The position numbers and the translations under genes were made by a program. 56,630 nucleotides of DNA from Candidatus Peregrinibacteria bacterium (lineage in GTDB: Bacteria; Patescibacteriota; Gracilibacteria; UBA1369; LOWO2-01-FULL-3). Under the pieces are notes generated by a model, which worked only from the letters and a program-made list of their open reading frames with translations, searched no databases and was not told the DNA's origin. Each line of letters begins with the position of its first letter. The stretch's first letter is position 1. The stretch spans positions 1 to 56,630 of the forward strand of contig JAUYJL010000024.1 of NCBI GenBank assembly GCA_030688025.1, in the 5' to 3' direction. Shown one piece after another: positions 41,289 to 50,419 of this stretch.

Positions 41289-42713
41289 ATGACAAATTTA
41301 AATCCGCATATTTTTAGAGCATACGACATTCGTGGCATAGCCGCGCCAAAAGACACGACTCAACAAGCCGACCTAACAACCGAAACCGCATATTTGATAG
41401 GCCTTGGAACAGCGACATATTTAAAAGAAAAATACCAAACAAAAAACATGGCCGTCGGTTGCGACATAAGACTCACCAGTGAAGATTTAAAAGCCGCATT
41501 CATCAAAGGCGTTCTAGAGTGTGGATTAGACGTCACGGACATCGGCGCGTCTATTTCCCCGATGATCTACTGGGCATCATGCGCAATGCCCTTCGACAGC
41601 GCAACAAATATCACCGCAAGCCACAACCCAAAAGAATATAACGGAATAAAAACAGTCGCAAAAAATGCACATTCGATTTGCGGAGAAGATTTACAAGAAA
41701 TTTTAAAAATCATTCAATCCGAAAAATTTTCAAAATCAGAAAAACAAGGAACACTAGACAAAAAAGACATATGGCCACTTTACATGAAAGACCTTCTGTC
41801 AAAAGCAAAACCAAAAGCAATAAGTCATTTGAATAAAAAAACACGAGTCGTAATCGACGCGGGAAATGGCGTCGCCGGAAAATTCGCACCGGAACTTTTA
41901 AGAAATTTTGATTGCGAAGTGATCGAACTTTACTGCGAACCTGACGGAAATTTCCCAAACCACGAAGCCAATCCTGAAGAAGAAGCAAACATGAAAGACC
42001 TTATGAAAGCCGTATTAGGGCACCACGCAGACATCGGGATTGCATTTGACGGAGACGGCGACAGGGTCGGGATCGTAAACGAACAAGGAAAAATGTATTG
42101 CGCAGATTTTGTCTTACTTATGCTAGTTCGCGACCTCACGGAACGAGTAAAAAATCCAAAAGTTGTTTTCGATACAAAATTTTCTCAAGCGATTATAAAT
42201 AAATTAAAAGATTTCGGCGCAGAAACAATAATGTCAAAAACAGGCCACAGTTTTATCGAAGAAAAAATAAAACAGGAACATGCCGACATCGGAGGAGAAA
42301 CTTCCGGCCATTTATTTTTCGCAGAGAATTATTATGGCTTCGACGACGCATTCTTAGCGGCATTGAAAATTCTAGAAATTGTCGGCAAACACACCCATCC
42401 GGTTTCCCAAATGTTCAACGACGTCCCACACGTAGTCTCAACACCTGAAATAAAAGTACCATGCCCGGACGACAAAAAATTCGCAATAGTCGAAGAATTG
42501 GTCGCCTACTTCACAAAAAGCTACAACTGCATAACAATCGACGGAGTCCGCGTACACTTTGACGAAAATTCATGGGCCGCCGTCCGCGCCTCAAACACAA
42601 GCCCAAATTTGACTCTCCGATTCGAAGCCAAAACCCTCGAGAAAGTTCAAGAAATGAAAAAAATAATGGCCTCCGCCCTAAAAAACCATCCGGAAATCTC
42701 TACAAATTGGTAA
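41289..42713 (+). CDS. Phosphomannomutase/phosphoglucomutase
   Basis: A 474-residue alpha-D-phosphohexomutase. The four domain signatures are present: TASHNPKEYNG with phosphoserine S111; the metal loop DGDGD (254-258); the sugar loop GETSGH near residue 337; and the phosphate loop RASNTSPNLTLR near the C-terminus. It interconverts sugar 1- and 6-phosphates for envelope polysaccharide precursors. The sequence alone does not decide between glucose and mannose. It is the last gene of the nadE-nadM run. Confidence 0.93.
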   Translation: MTNLNPHIFRAYDIRGIAAPKDTTQQADLTTETAYLIGLGTATYLKEKYQTKNMAVGCDIRLTSEDLKAAFIKGVLECGLDVTDIGASISPMIYWASCAMPFDSATNITASHNPKEYNGIKTVAKNAHSICGEDLQEILKIIQSEKFSKSEKQGTLDKKDIWPLYMKDLLSKAKPKAISHLNKKTRVVIDAGNGVAGKFAPELLRNFDCEVIELYCEPDGNFPNHEANPEEEANMKDLMKAVLGHHADIGIAFDGDGDRVGIVNEQGKMYCADFVLLMLVRDLTERVKNPKVVFDTKFSQAIINKLKDFGAETIMSKTGHSFIEEKIKQEHADIGGETSGHLFFAENYYGFDDAFLAALKILEIVGKHTHPVSQMFNDVPHVVSTPEIKVPCPDDKKFAIVEELVAYFTKSYNCITIDGVRVHFDENSWAAVRASNTSPNLTLRFEAKTLEKVQEMKKIMASALKNHPEISTNW

Positions 42714-42727
42714 CTCCACGCTTCCCA

Positions 42728-45703
42728 CTAATTCTGAAATATCGGTGAACTCGACGCAGAAAAAATAACATAGACTGGCTCAAAATCCGTAGCCCCAAGC
42801 CCTTTCGCCAAAGTAGAATAATTAATTGGTGCAATCAAATCTCCCTCACCGCTCTCCGAATCGTAAGGCGACAAAGCATCTATTCCATTACATTCCACTC
42901 CGCCCACTCCGTAAACCGTGTCCTCCACCAACAGGGCCTTATACTGTTTTATCTGCAACATCTCCTCCAATGTAAGCGCTTTTTTACAACTCTGATCCAC
43001 AGGCATTCCCAGCTCATTTGTCTGAATAGACAATTTGAAAAGTCTTAAATAATTCAAATCATAAGCCTGAATAGCAAGCTTCTGCGCGCTCGTAAGCCCA
43101 ACCGTAGGCCACGCCTTAAATCCATCCAAAAGATATTCCTTAGGATTTTTTGGATCTTTATCCAAATCCGAACCTCCCACGGTATTATGAGAAGCAATAC
43201 TTCCCAACCACCTCAACTGCTTATTCAAAGAATCAACCATCTCGGAAAAACTACTCCACTTTGGAATACCCGTGACAGAATCAAACGCCATTCCTGTTTT
43301 GTAAGAAAAAATCGAGCAATCCGTAAACACATTCGCATTTATATTCTTCACTTCACTATTTATATAAATATTTCCTTTATTACATCCATCTGAATACGAC
43401 CTCAACGCTATAATCTGCATTTTATCCGTACTTGGAGCATTTTTATAAATATCGGAATCTATAAAAATATTTCCATTCATCACGACCACAGTCTGATTAT
43501 TTTTATACGCAGAGGAGCTTGAAAGATTTATATGAACATCTGTATTTTCATAAACAGTCACAGCGCTTCCATCAAGCTTAACATCGCTAACAGCCTTACC
43601 GGTACTACACGCACTTGTTCCTCCATTATCACCTATCGTACACGTTTTCGTATTATCTACATTCGAAGACGTATCCCTTTTCAAAGTCACTCCGGGAATT
43701 TTACTACTGATATTTTCATAAAGACCATTGCGAACAGTATTCACGATTTTATTTCCGGTTTCCTGCGTTTCGACAGAAGCGCTCGGACTAAACGATTTCG
43801 CCGCATAAAGATTCCCCTGAACAACCGCAACAGGATTCGCGATAGCACTCACAATCCTTGGCAATTTATTTGAATAATAACTAACCGCTTTCCCATCAAT
43901 AATATATTTCACTACACTATAAAGAGATGGCCCAACCGCCTGAGAACAAGGCTTAACCGCCGCCTTTTCCTCCTCACTCTCAATCGCATCATACTCCGGC
44001 AATGTCGCCGCCGCTTGAAGCTCAAAACTATAAGGCTCTGTTTGAACATTTCCCCATGTATATGCGTTACTTGCTCCTTGAACAAACTTAATATCAAACC
44101 CACCACCGACAACCTCTTGCCCATTTGCAACACAATTCTCAGCCGTCGCAGTTTGATCATAATCCATTTTAAACTCAACATTCGCAACCACATCCTTCAA
44201 TACAGGATCCTTAACTCCCCCGACTTTGAAAGAAAAAGGAATAGATCTAAATCCCGTTATTGAATCCTGATTATTGTCAGCATAAAGCGTACTCACCTCG
44301 ACCGCAGGCCTAAAGTGAAAAGAAAGTCCATCCTTCCCATTTGGAAATACAGTCGGAGTGTATCCGACAGGCAAAGAACCCGTACCATTATCTTTAAGAG
44401 GAACATCTATCTTTAAAAGTTTCAATCTGTTTGGCTCAACAGTAGGAATCTTGTCCTCAAAACCATGCATACTATTAAAGAACACTTCATTTTTAAATAC
44501 AACATTCGGCTTCATGCTCGTAGTATACGAAATATTCATATCCGTCGTCGGAGCATAAGATTTTATAGTTTTATCCAAAACATAATACCCGCTTTCGGGA
44601 GGAGTCTCGGTAAAATCACTCAAACTCACCGTAATAGGTTTATAAATAATTCCACCTTTCCCCTTATTCCATGGATCTGAAATATTATTAAGGCTCGCAC
44701 CAACATTTTGAGTACTGTCTGCCTCCTGATTTATTTTCACAGTATCACTCCATGAAAAAGTAAAAGTATCAACAGTATAAGACTGCATCGGCGTAACTCC
44801 GTCTGCCTCCTTCAAATACAAGCCAATCTCATATTCATCCACTCCGTTCGCCACTTTTATATCAGAATCCTTCCCAAACCCGACTCCGATTCCACCGACC
44901 CCATTACTTCCATCACCTCCACCTCCACCTCCACCTCCACCTCCACCTCCACCTCCACCTCCGGCCGCAGGACAGGAAACTTTATCAAGCGCCTTCTCCG
45001 GATCCAAAACCTCAATACAAACATATGGCTTTTTATCACACGGCCCGACAACATCTTTTACAATTTCTTTCCCCGGAATTTGTATAGTAACCCCGGTCAT
45101 ATCAACCCAAACTTTGGCTTCAGTCCATGCATATCCGGAAAGTTTTCCATTTGTGTCTGCAACAACCTGATAAGGAATAGCTCCACCTCCAGCAAATTGC
45201 ATATACCCAAAAGACGGATTCCACGCATTTCCGGAAAGAAGTCTTATCCCTCCATTCATCGCCCCAACCTTCACTCCATAAGTATAATCTCCACAATCTA
45301 TTCCTTGATTTTTTTTCGTTCCATCACAGAAAAAAGAGTAAAATCCAAGATTTGTATTCCACGCAAACCCTTTCACGGCATATTCATCAATAACAAGTGG
45401 ACTTGAAGTGTCAAGACACGCCGCAAGATTTCTATCCGCAGGAGCAAGCCCCGGCGCAAGTCCGACAATTGAAAGATTCGTCACTTGATTCGCATCAGAA
45501 TAAGGACTTGGATGAGAATCAAAATCAATCTGTCCAAAATTTGGATTTGAAGCTTTAGTTTTTCCAATAATTTTTCCACTACAATTCACTTCGCCTTCCG
45601 CAAAAACCGTATTTTCGGAATTCAATCCGTAAAGAAAAGGACTGGCCACAAAAACAGCTGAGATAAAAGCCAAAAACACAAAACGAGGAAATTTGAAGTT
45701 CAT
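42728..45703 (-). CDS. Large secreted surface protein with poly-glycine linker
   Basis: A 991-residue protein with a signal peptide (about 8-35). The N-terminal region (about 36-225) contains repeated motifs GFAWNTNLGFYSF, GNAWNPSFGYMQF and GYAWTEAKVW: short beta modules with a conserved Trp, seen in many CPR surface proteins. A run of about 17 Gly (about 248-264) separates them from a second beta-rich region (about 270-640). The C-terminal part (about 660-991) includes a parallel-beta-like segment, VVVMNGNIFIDSDIY and GNIYINSEVKNINAN. At least ten Cys residues are scattered through it. No catalytic motif. It is probably an adhesin or appendage subunit. It converges on the phosphohexomutase gene, 14 bp between stops. 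Confidence 0.75.
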   Translation of the reverse strand: MNFKFPRFVFLAFISAVFVASPFLYGLNSENTVFAEGEVNCSGKIIGKTKASNPNFGQIDFDSHPSPYSDANQVTNLSIVGLAPGLAPADRNLAACLDTSSPLVIDEYAVKGFAWNTNLGFYSFFCDGTKKNQGIDCGDYTYGVKVGAMNGGIRLLSGNAWNPSFGYMQFAGGGAIPYQVVADTNGKLSGYAWTEAKVWVDMTGVTIQIPGKEIVKDVVGPCDKKPYVCIEVLDPEKALDKVSCPAAGGGGGGGGGGGGGGGGDGSNGVGGIGVGFGKDSDIKVANGVDEYEIGLYLKEADGVTPMQSYTVDTFTFSWSDTVKINQEADSTQNVGASLNNISDPWNKGKGGIIYKPITVSLSDFTETPPESGYYVLDKTIKSYAPTTDMNISYTTSMKPNVVFKNEVFFNSMHGFEDKIPTVEPNRLKLLKIDVPLKDNGTGSLPVGYTPTVFPNGKDGLSFHFRPAVEVSTLYADNNQDSITGFRSIPFSFKVGGVKDPVLKDVVANVEFKMDYDQTATAENCVANGQEVVGGGFDIKFVQGASNAYTWGNVQTEPYSFELQAAATLPEYDAIESEEEKAAVKPCSQAVGPSLYSVVKYIIDGKAVSYYSNKLPRIVSAIANPVAVVQGNLYAAKSFSPSASVETQETGNKIVNTVRNGLYENISSKIPGVTLKRDTSSNVDNTKTCTIGDNGGTSACSTGKAVSDVKLDGSAVTVYENTDVHINLSSSSAYKNNQTVVVMNGNIFIDSDIYKNAPSTDKMQIIALRSYSDGCNKGNIYINSEVKNINANVFTDCSIFSYKTGMAFDSVTGIPKWSSFSEMVDSLNKQLRWLGSIASHNTVGGSDLDKDPKNPKEYLLDGFKAWPTVGLTSAQKLAIQAYDLNYLRLFKLSIQTNELGMPVDQSCKKALTLEEMLQIKQYKALLVEDTVYGVGGVECNGIDALSPYDSESGEGDLIAPINYSTLAKGLGATDFEPVYVIFSASSSPIFQN
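44914..44962. repeat. In-frame 6-bp microsatellite (CACCTC)n encoding poly-Gly
   Basis: About eight copies of CACCTC run without interruption. On the minus strand they code for the poly-glycine stretch of the 991-residue protein. Loss or gain of units would lengthen the linker by two residues without a frameshift. Confidence 0.9.
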
Positions 45704-45788
45704 ATTAAAATTCGTTATTTTTCTTAAGAAAAAGGTCTTACAAAATTATACAATTATTAGTCGGAAAGTAAAGAATTTAGATTTTCTC

Positions 45789-45816
45789 TTTACCTTTGGC
45801 TGAAGAGTGCTAAAAT
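45789..45816 (+). promoter_or_regulatory. Promoter for the small lipoprotein
   Basis: TTTACC (45789-45794), 16-bp spacer and TAAAAT (45811-45816). This excludes the upstream ATG at 45807, which lies inside the promoter, and supports the start at 45855. Confidence 0.6.
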
Positions 45817-45854
45817 ATCACCGAAATCCCTCATTATTTTCTAAACAAACAAGT

Positions 45855-46091
45855 ATGCAAAAAACATACAAAATTGTCATCGCTTCAATCATTGGAGCAT
45901 CTCTTCTCTTCACAGGTTGTTCTTGGGTAAAAGACAAACTGCAAGGCGCTGTTGACGAAGTAAACAAAGGAGTTACTGACACAGCAAAAGATATCGGAAG
46001 CCAACTTGGAGGAAAGACAGAAGAAACTCCTGCGGTAGAAGCAGTTGAAACACCTGCAGCAGAAGCTCCGGCAGAAGACACAGCAAAATAA
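45855..46091 (+). CDS. Small acidic lipoprotein
   Basis: A 78-residue protein with a lipoprotein signal, LLFTGC, lipidated at C22. The mature part is short: an amphipathic helical stretch (WVKDKLQGAVDEVNKG) and an Ala/Glu/Pro-rich tail (about 53-78). Such proteins can be envelope spacers, like small murein-type lipoproteins, but no family is recognised. Transcription ends at a strong terminator 10 bp after the stop. Confidence 0.75.
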   Translation: MQKTYKIVIASIIGASLLFTGCSWVKDKLQGAVDEVNKGVTDTAKDIGSQLGGKTEETPAVEAVETPAAEAPAEDTAK

Positions 46092-46100
46092 TCAAAACAA

Positions 46101-46136
46101 AAAAAAGACCTTTCTAAAAATGAGAGGTCTTTTTTA
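46101..46136 (+). terminator. Intrinsic terminator of the small lipoprotein gene
   Basis: AAAAAAGACCTTTC (46101-46114) pairs with GAGAGGTCTTTTTT around a short loop, followed by T. It is A/T-symmetric and may also serve topA on the other strand. Confidence 0.8.
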
Positions 46137-46151
46137 TTAGAACATGGTAAG

Positions 46152-46245
46152 GAAAGAATGAGTGGAAAGGTTTCTGCAGAAACAATCCGCAGTCCCGCTA
46201 AGGCGGGCGAGGACGTTTCAAAGGAATCTTTCCACTCATTCTTTC
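46152..46245 (+). repeat. Structured intergenic element R2, copy 2
   Basis: The outer stem is 18 perfect pairs, GAAAGAATGAGTGGAAAG (46152-46169) with its complement at 46228-46245, followed by a G-U pair and TTTC/GGAA. The core matches copy 1 (29638-29720): CTGCAGAAACAATCCGCAG, an internal hairpin (CCCGC-TAAG-GCGGG-like), then GCGAGGACGTTTCAA. Pairings GAAAC/GTTTC and TCC/GGA are kept. The right arm of the outer stem overlaps the stop codon and last codons of topA (46236-46245). Confidence 0.8.
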
Positions 46246-48605
46246 TCTTCACCTTTTGTATCCACATAAGGAACATGATTTCCCTCCTTATCTTCGACGA
46301 TCAAAACCCCGCTTTTATCGATTTCTATAGGTTTGCTCCAAGTCGCAAATTTACATTTTGGATATTTATTGCATCCCCAAAAAACACGCCCACCTTTTTT
46401 CGTATGTCTTTCGATAAGTTGTCCACTCTTACAAGTAGGACATTTAACTCCTGAAGAAATCACAATCGAAACGATATTTTTACATTTTGGATAACCACTA
46501 CATCCCAAGAACGCCCCAAACCTTCCAGTCTTAACCGCCATTTGTTCCCCACATTTTTCACACTTTTTATCTTTAAATTTTTTCTCATAATCCGCCATTT
46601 GTTCATTTTTTTCTTCAATTTTTTTGGCTTGTTCGGAAGTCAATGTTCCATCCTCAACAAGTTCATCAAGTTTTTCTTCACTCACATTTACACTTCCATT
46701 CATCGCCGCCTCTCCCAAATTTTTATCGAGAGGTCGCGCATTTTTACATTTCGGATAACCACTACAAGACAAAAATTTTCCAAATCTCCCAAGCTTCACA
46801 ATCATCTTTTCTCCACACTTTTCACAAACCTCATCACTCTCTTCATTCACCAAATCATCTTTTTTTAAAGTCTTATCTTTTTCTACAATTGCTTTGTGAA
46901 ATGGTCCATAAAATTCACGAATAACGGGAACCCATTCACGTTTATCCTCCTCGATTTTATCCAATTTTTCTTCAAGTTCCGCAGTAAATTTATAATCCAC
47001 AATTTCCCGAAAATTTTCCACCAACATATCCGTCACAACCATCGCAACGTCAGTTGGCAAAAGAGCTTTCGCCTCCTTCTTAATATACCCACGCGCAACA
47101 ATCGTAGAAATTGTCGGAGCATAAGTACTCGGTCGTCCGATCCCTTCGCTCTCAAGTTTTTTGACCAAAGACGCTTCAGTATATCTAGCCGGTGGTTTTG
47201 TAAAATGCTGAGAATGATCCAATTTTTCAAGATCAACTTTCTCGCCCTCATCCAGTTTTGGCAAAATACTGTCGCCAACCGCCTCAGCCTCCTCTTCCAA
47301 ATCATTACCTTCCATGTAAACCCCCATAAATCCGGGGAATTTTATAACCTGACCATTCGCCCTAAACACATAATTTGTCTCAGTTGAGCCTTTTTCCGCT
47401 TCTATATCAACAGTTGTTCTACTCAAAACTGCTTCCTGCATTTGGCAAGCCATCGCGCGTTTCCAAATCAATTCATAAAGTCTCGCCTGATCTTTAGTCA
47501 ATTTTGTCTCAACATCTTTAGGATGGATTGTGATATCTACAGGACGAATCGCTTCATGCGCCTCTTGCGCACTTTTTCTTCCTTTAAATTTACGCGGCTC
47601 TTTAAGTGCATATTTTTCACCATACTCTTTCACAATTTGTTTTCGAATTCCGTCGAGCGCAAATTCAGACAAATTCACACTATCAGTTCTCATATAAGTA
47701 ATAAGACCTTGTTGCCCGTTTCCGACGTCCACACCTTCATAAAGTCCTTGCGCAACCATCATCGTTTTCTTCACAGGAAAATTAAGTTTTCTGCTCGCCT
47801 CCTGTTGCAAAGTAGAAGTAATAAATGGCGCAGCCGGAGATCTCGAAACATCTTTTTCCTCAACACTTTTCACTTTATATGTCGCACCTTTAATAGCCTC
47901 CAAAATATCAGTAGTTTGCTTCTCATTTTTCATTTCAACCTTCTCATCTCCTCTTTTAATAAGTTCCGCAGAAAAAGTTTGTGCATCTTTTTTGCCGGAA
48001 TTTTTTTCAAATTCACCAATTATTTTCCAATATTCATCAGGGTTAAACGCCTGAATTTCACGTTCTCTTTCCACAACAAGTCGAACCGCAACACTCTGAA
48101 CACGCCCTGCAGAAAGCCCATATCTAATTTTTTTCCAAAGAAGCGGAGAAAGTTCATAACCAACAAGTCTATCCAAAACTCTTCTCGCTTGTTGCGCATC
48201 CACAATATTTTGATCCATGTCGCGAGGATTCTCTATAGCCTTTTTTATCGCACTCTCAGTAATTTCATGAAAAACAATTCTCGACTTTTTAAATTTCGTT
48301 TTCGCACCTTTCAAACATTGCAATAAATGCCATCCAATAGCTTCCCCTTCGCGGTCCTCATCAGTTGCGATCCAAAGTTTATCAGCCTTTGCCAATTCTT
48401 TATTCAACTCCGTCACAACTTTCTTTTTATCCAAAGAAACTGCGTACGTCGGCTCAAAATCATGCTCTGTATCTATTCCAGTTCTTGATTTTGGCAAATC
48501 ACGAACATGGCCCATAGAAGCCAATACTTTATAATCCTTTCCTAGAAATCTTGATATGGTTTTTGCCTTTGCCGGGGACTCAACTATTACTAAATTTTTT
48601 GACAT
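46236..48605 (-). CDS. topA: DNA topoisomerase I
   Basis: A 789-residue type IA topoisomerase that relaxes negative supercoils. The TOPRIM domain starts at once (MSKNLVIVESPAKAKTIS). The active-site tyrosine is Y304 in GLITYMRTDS. The C-terminal third carries three Cys4 zinc ribbons: CEKCG...CSGYPKC, CEKCG...CSGYPKC and CPTCK...CNKYPKC. A start at 48641 would add 12 residues, but that ATG falls in the -10 region of the promoter at 48641-48669. The ATG at 48605 puts the first residue right at the conserved N-terminus. The last codons overlap element R2 copy 2. Confidence 0.93.
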   Translation of the reverse strand: MSKNLVIVESPAKAKTISRFLGKDYKVLASMGHVRDLPKSRTGIDTEHDFEPTYAVSLDKKKVVTELNKELAKADKLWIATDEDREGEAIGWHLLQCLKGAKTKFKKSRIVFHEITESAIKKAIENPRDMDQNIVDAQQARRVLDRLVGYELSPLLWKKIRYGLSAGRVQSVAVRLVVEREREIQAFNPDEYWKIIGEFEKNSGKKDAQTFSAELIKRGDEKVEMKNEKQTTDILEAIKGATYKVKSVEEKDVSRSPAAPFITSTLQQEASRKLNFPVKKTMMVAQGLYEGVDVGNGQQGLITYMRTDSVNLSEFALDGIRKQIVKEYGEKYALKEPRKFKGRKSAQEAHEAIRPVDITIHPKDVETKLTKDQARLYELIWKRAMACQMQEAVLSRTTVDIEAEKGSTETNYVFRANGQVIKFPGFMGVYMEGNDLEEEAEAVGDSILPKLDEGEKVDLEKLDHSQHFTKPPARYTEASLVKKLESEGIGRPSTYAPTISTIVARGYIKKEAKALLPTDVAMVVTDMLVENFREIVDYKFTAELEEKLDKIEEDKREWVPVIREFYGPFHKAIVEKDKTLKKDDLVNEESDEVCEKCGEKMIVKLGRFGKFLSCSGYPKCKNARPLDKNLGEAAMNGSVNVSEEKLDELVEDGTLTSEQAKKIEEKNEQMADYEKKFKDKKCEKCGEQMAVKTGRFGAFLGCSGYPKCKNIVSIVISSGVKCPTCKSGQLIERHTKKGGRVFWGCNKYPKCKFATWSKPIEIDKSGVLIVEDKEGNHVPYVDTKGEEKE

Positions 48606-48640
48606 ATAATCTGTTAAATTTTTCGAAAGTTTACCAATCA

Positions 48641-48669
48641 TTGTTATATCAGCACCATTTTTAAGTCAA
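48641..48669 (-). promoter_or_regulatory. Promoter for topA
   Basis: On the minus strand, TTGACT (48664-48669), 17-bp spacer and TAACAA (48641-48646), or TATAAC (48643-48648) with a 15-bp spacer. The expected start of transcription, about 48635, supports the topA start at 48605. Confidence 0.5.
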
Positions 48670-48788
48670 GTTTTTGGCCTAATATTTTTGGAGATTGATA
48701 ACAAAAATAAAAACAAATATAAAAAAGCTTAAGCTCCGAGAAGCATTTTCTTACATTCTTGCAATTATTTATCAACTCCATAACATCT

Positions 48789-48931
48789 TTGACAAACTCG
48801 CAAGTAATTTTAAGAATGGCCAACACAAGCCAAGAATGGCCTCTTTCCGAACACAAACATGCCCTTTTTCCCTGTCAAAAGCCATTCCCCCGAAACAAAT
48901 CTCTTGATTTGGCTCAACACCCGCATATAAT
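48789..48931 (+). promoter_or_regulatory. Two promoters and a direct repeat upstream of the HU gene
   Basis: The distal promoter is TTGACA (48789-48794), 17-bp spacer and AAGAAT (48812-48817). The proximal one is TTGATT (48904-48909), 16-bp spacer and TATAAT (48926-48931). A 10-bp direct repeat AAGAATGGCC occurs at 48812-48821 and 48832-48841, two helical turns apart, and could bind a regulator. Apart from these and the topA promoter the interval 48606-48982 holds nothing recognisable. Confidence 0.5.
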
Positions 48932-48982
48932 GCACACGGGCTTAATAAGCACTTCCAATATTTATCTTTAACCAATCCTACT

Positions 48983-49258
48983 ATGACTAAACAGGATTTA
49001 GTAGCTGGCGCAGCTGAATCAGCTGGTGTCACAAAAAAGGCAGCGGGAGCAGTTCTAGACGCAGTTCTAGGAATGATCACAAAAAGCCTTAAGAAAGGGG
49101 AAAACGTAACAGTAACTGGATTTGGAACATTCCGTGTTTCAAAGAGAGCTGCTCGCACAGGTGTTAACCCAAGAAACCCAAGGGAGAAAATCAAAATCCC
49201 TGCAATGAAACTTCCTGCTTTCAAAGCTGGAAAATCTCTTAAAGATGCTGTTAGATAA
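48983..49258 (+). CDS. HU-family nucleoid DNA-binding protein
   Basis: A 91-residue HU/IHF protein. MTKQDLVAGAAESAGVTKKA is the dimerisation helix region; VTVTGFGTFRVSKRAAR leads to the beta-arm with RNPRE, whose Pro intercalates in bent DNA; KLPAFKAGKSLKDAV is the C-terminal signature. A lone gene with its own promoter and terminator. The HU/IHF subclass cannot be fixed from one sequence. Confidence 0.93.
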   Translation: MTKQDLVAGAAESAGVTKKAAGAVLDAVLGMITKSLKKGENVTVTGFGTFRVSKRAARTGVNPRNPREKIKIPAMKLPAFKAGKSLKDAVR

Positions 49259-49290
49259 TCATCTTTAGATAAAGTTTTCAAAAACTTTAG

Positions 49291-49321
49291 AAAAAGCCTC
49301 AGGTCACCCTGGGGCTTTTTT
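49291..49321 (+). terminator. Intrinsic terminator of the HU gene
   Basis: AAAAAGCCTCAGG pairs with CCTGGGGCTTTTT around a TCAC loop, followed by T. Confidence 0.85.
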
Positions 49322-49322
49322 G

Positions 49323-49351
49323 TTGCCAAATCCATACAAAACGACTAAATT
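49323..49351 (+). promoter_or_regulatory. Promoter for pheST
   Basis: TTGCCA (49323-49328), 17-bp spacer and TAAATT (49346-49351), 26 bp before the pheS ATG. No leader peptide or T-box is present. Confidence 0.5.
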
Positions 49352-49376
49352 ACCTTCGTAAATTTGAAAAACATTC

Positions 49377-50417
49377 ATGCAAGAAACGCTAAAAAGATTA
49401 GAACAAGACGCAATGTCCGCACTTGAAAAAGCGGATTCTTTAGAAAGAACCCGAGAAATCGAAGGCGAATATTTGGGCAGAAATGGACACATAACAATGA
49501 TACTTCGAGGAATGAAAGATCTTTCCGACGAAGAAAAAAGAGTAGTCGGACCACTTTGTAGTGCAACAAGAACCACGCTTGAAGAACATTTCGCAAAAAA
49601 AATAAAAATATTCGAAGATAAAGCACTTGCAAAAGAACTTTCAAAAGAATTTTTCGACACAACGATTCCGTCGTCAACAAGACCACTCGGACATATTCAC
49701 CCACTTTCTCAATTACAAGAAGAGGTCGAAAGAATTTTTTCACAAATGGGATTTACAGTTACAGATGGACCAGAAATAGAATCCGAGCATTACAATTTTG
49801 AAAGTTTAAATATTCCAAAAGATCATCCTGCCAGAGACATGCAGGACACATTTTTCATTCAAGAAAAAGATGATGCAGATCACGGAAGAATGGTTTTGCG
49901 CACACAAACATCACCTGTCCAAATTCGTGCAATGGAAAAATACGGAGCACCATTAAGACTCATCGTTCCGGGAAGAGTTTTCCGTTTCGAAGCGACTGAC
50001 GCAAGCCACGACTCAATGTTTTACCAAGTCGAAGGATTACTAATAGATAAAGATATTTCACTCGCGCATTTAAAAGGAGTTTTAGCGGAATTTCTCACAA
50101 GACTTTTTGGAAAACCCGTAAAAGTGAGATTCAGACCTGGATATTTTCCATTCGTAGAGCCGGGACTCGAAGTCGATTTTTCGTGTCTATTATGCGAAGG
50201 AAAAGGGTGCCGAGTTTGTAAACATTCAGGATGGATGGAATTTATGGGCGCAGGAATGGTTCACGAAAATGTCCTAAAAGCCGGAGGAATAGATTCAAAA
50301 GAATACCAAGGTTGGGCATTCGGTTTTGGGCTTACACGCCTCGTAATGATGCGTTATGGCATCGACGACATTCGTCTTCTCACAAACGGCGATTTAAGAT
50401 TTAATAAACAATTTTAA
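49377..50417 (+). CDS. pheS: Phenylalanyl-tRNA synthetase alpha subunit
   Basis: A 346-residue class II catalytic subunit. The N-terminal coiled coil (1-85) binds tRNA. Motif 1 (HPLSQLQEEVERIF), motif 2 (FRFEATDASHDSMFYQVEG) and motif 3 (GFGLTRLVMMRYGIDD) are all present. It charges tRNA-Phe as a (alpha-beta)2 heterotetramer. pheT starts 2 bp after the stop. Confidence 0.97.
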   Translation: MQETLKRLEQDAMSALEKADSLERTREIEGEYLGRNGHITMILRGMKDLSDEEKRVVGPLCSATRTTLEEHFAKKIKIFEDKALAKELSKEFFDTTIPSSTRPLGHIHPLSQLQEEVERIFSQMGFTVTDGPEIESEHYNFESLNIPKDHPARDMQDTFFIQEKDDADHGRMVLRTQTSPVQIRAMEKYGAPLRLIVPGRVFRFEATDASHDSMFYQVEGLLIDKDISLAHLKGVLAEFLTRLFGKPVKVRFRPGYFPFVEPGLEVDFSCLLCEGKGCRVCKHSGWMEFMGAGMVHENVLKAGGIDSKEYQGWAFGFGLTRLVMMRYGIDDIRLLTNGDLRFNKQF

Positions 50418-50419
50418 AT

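Noticed and set aside
48606-48641. topA start at the upstream ATG (48641)
   Set aside because: That ATG lies in the predicted -10, and the conserved TOPRIM N-terminus begins at the ATG at 48605.
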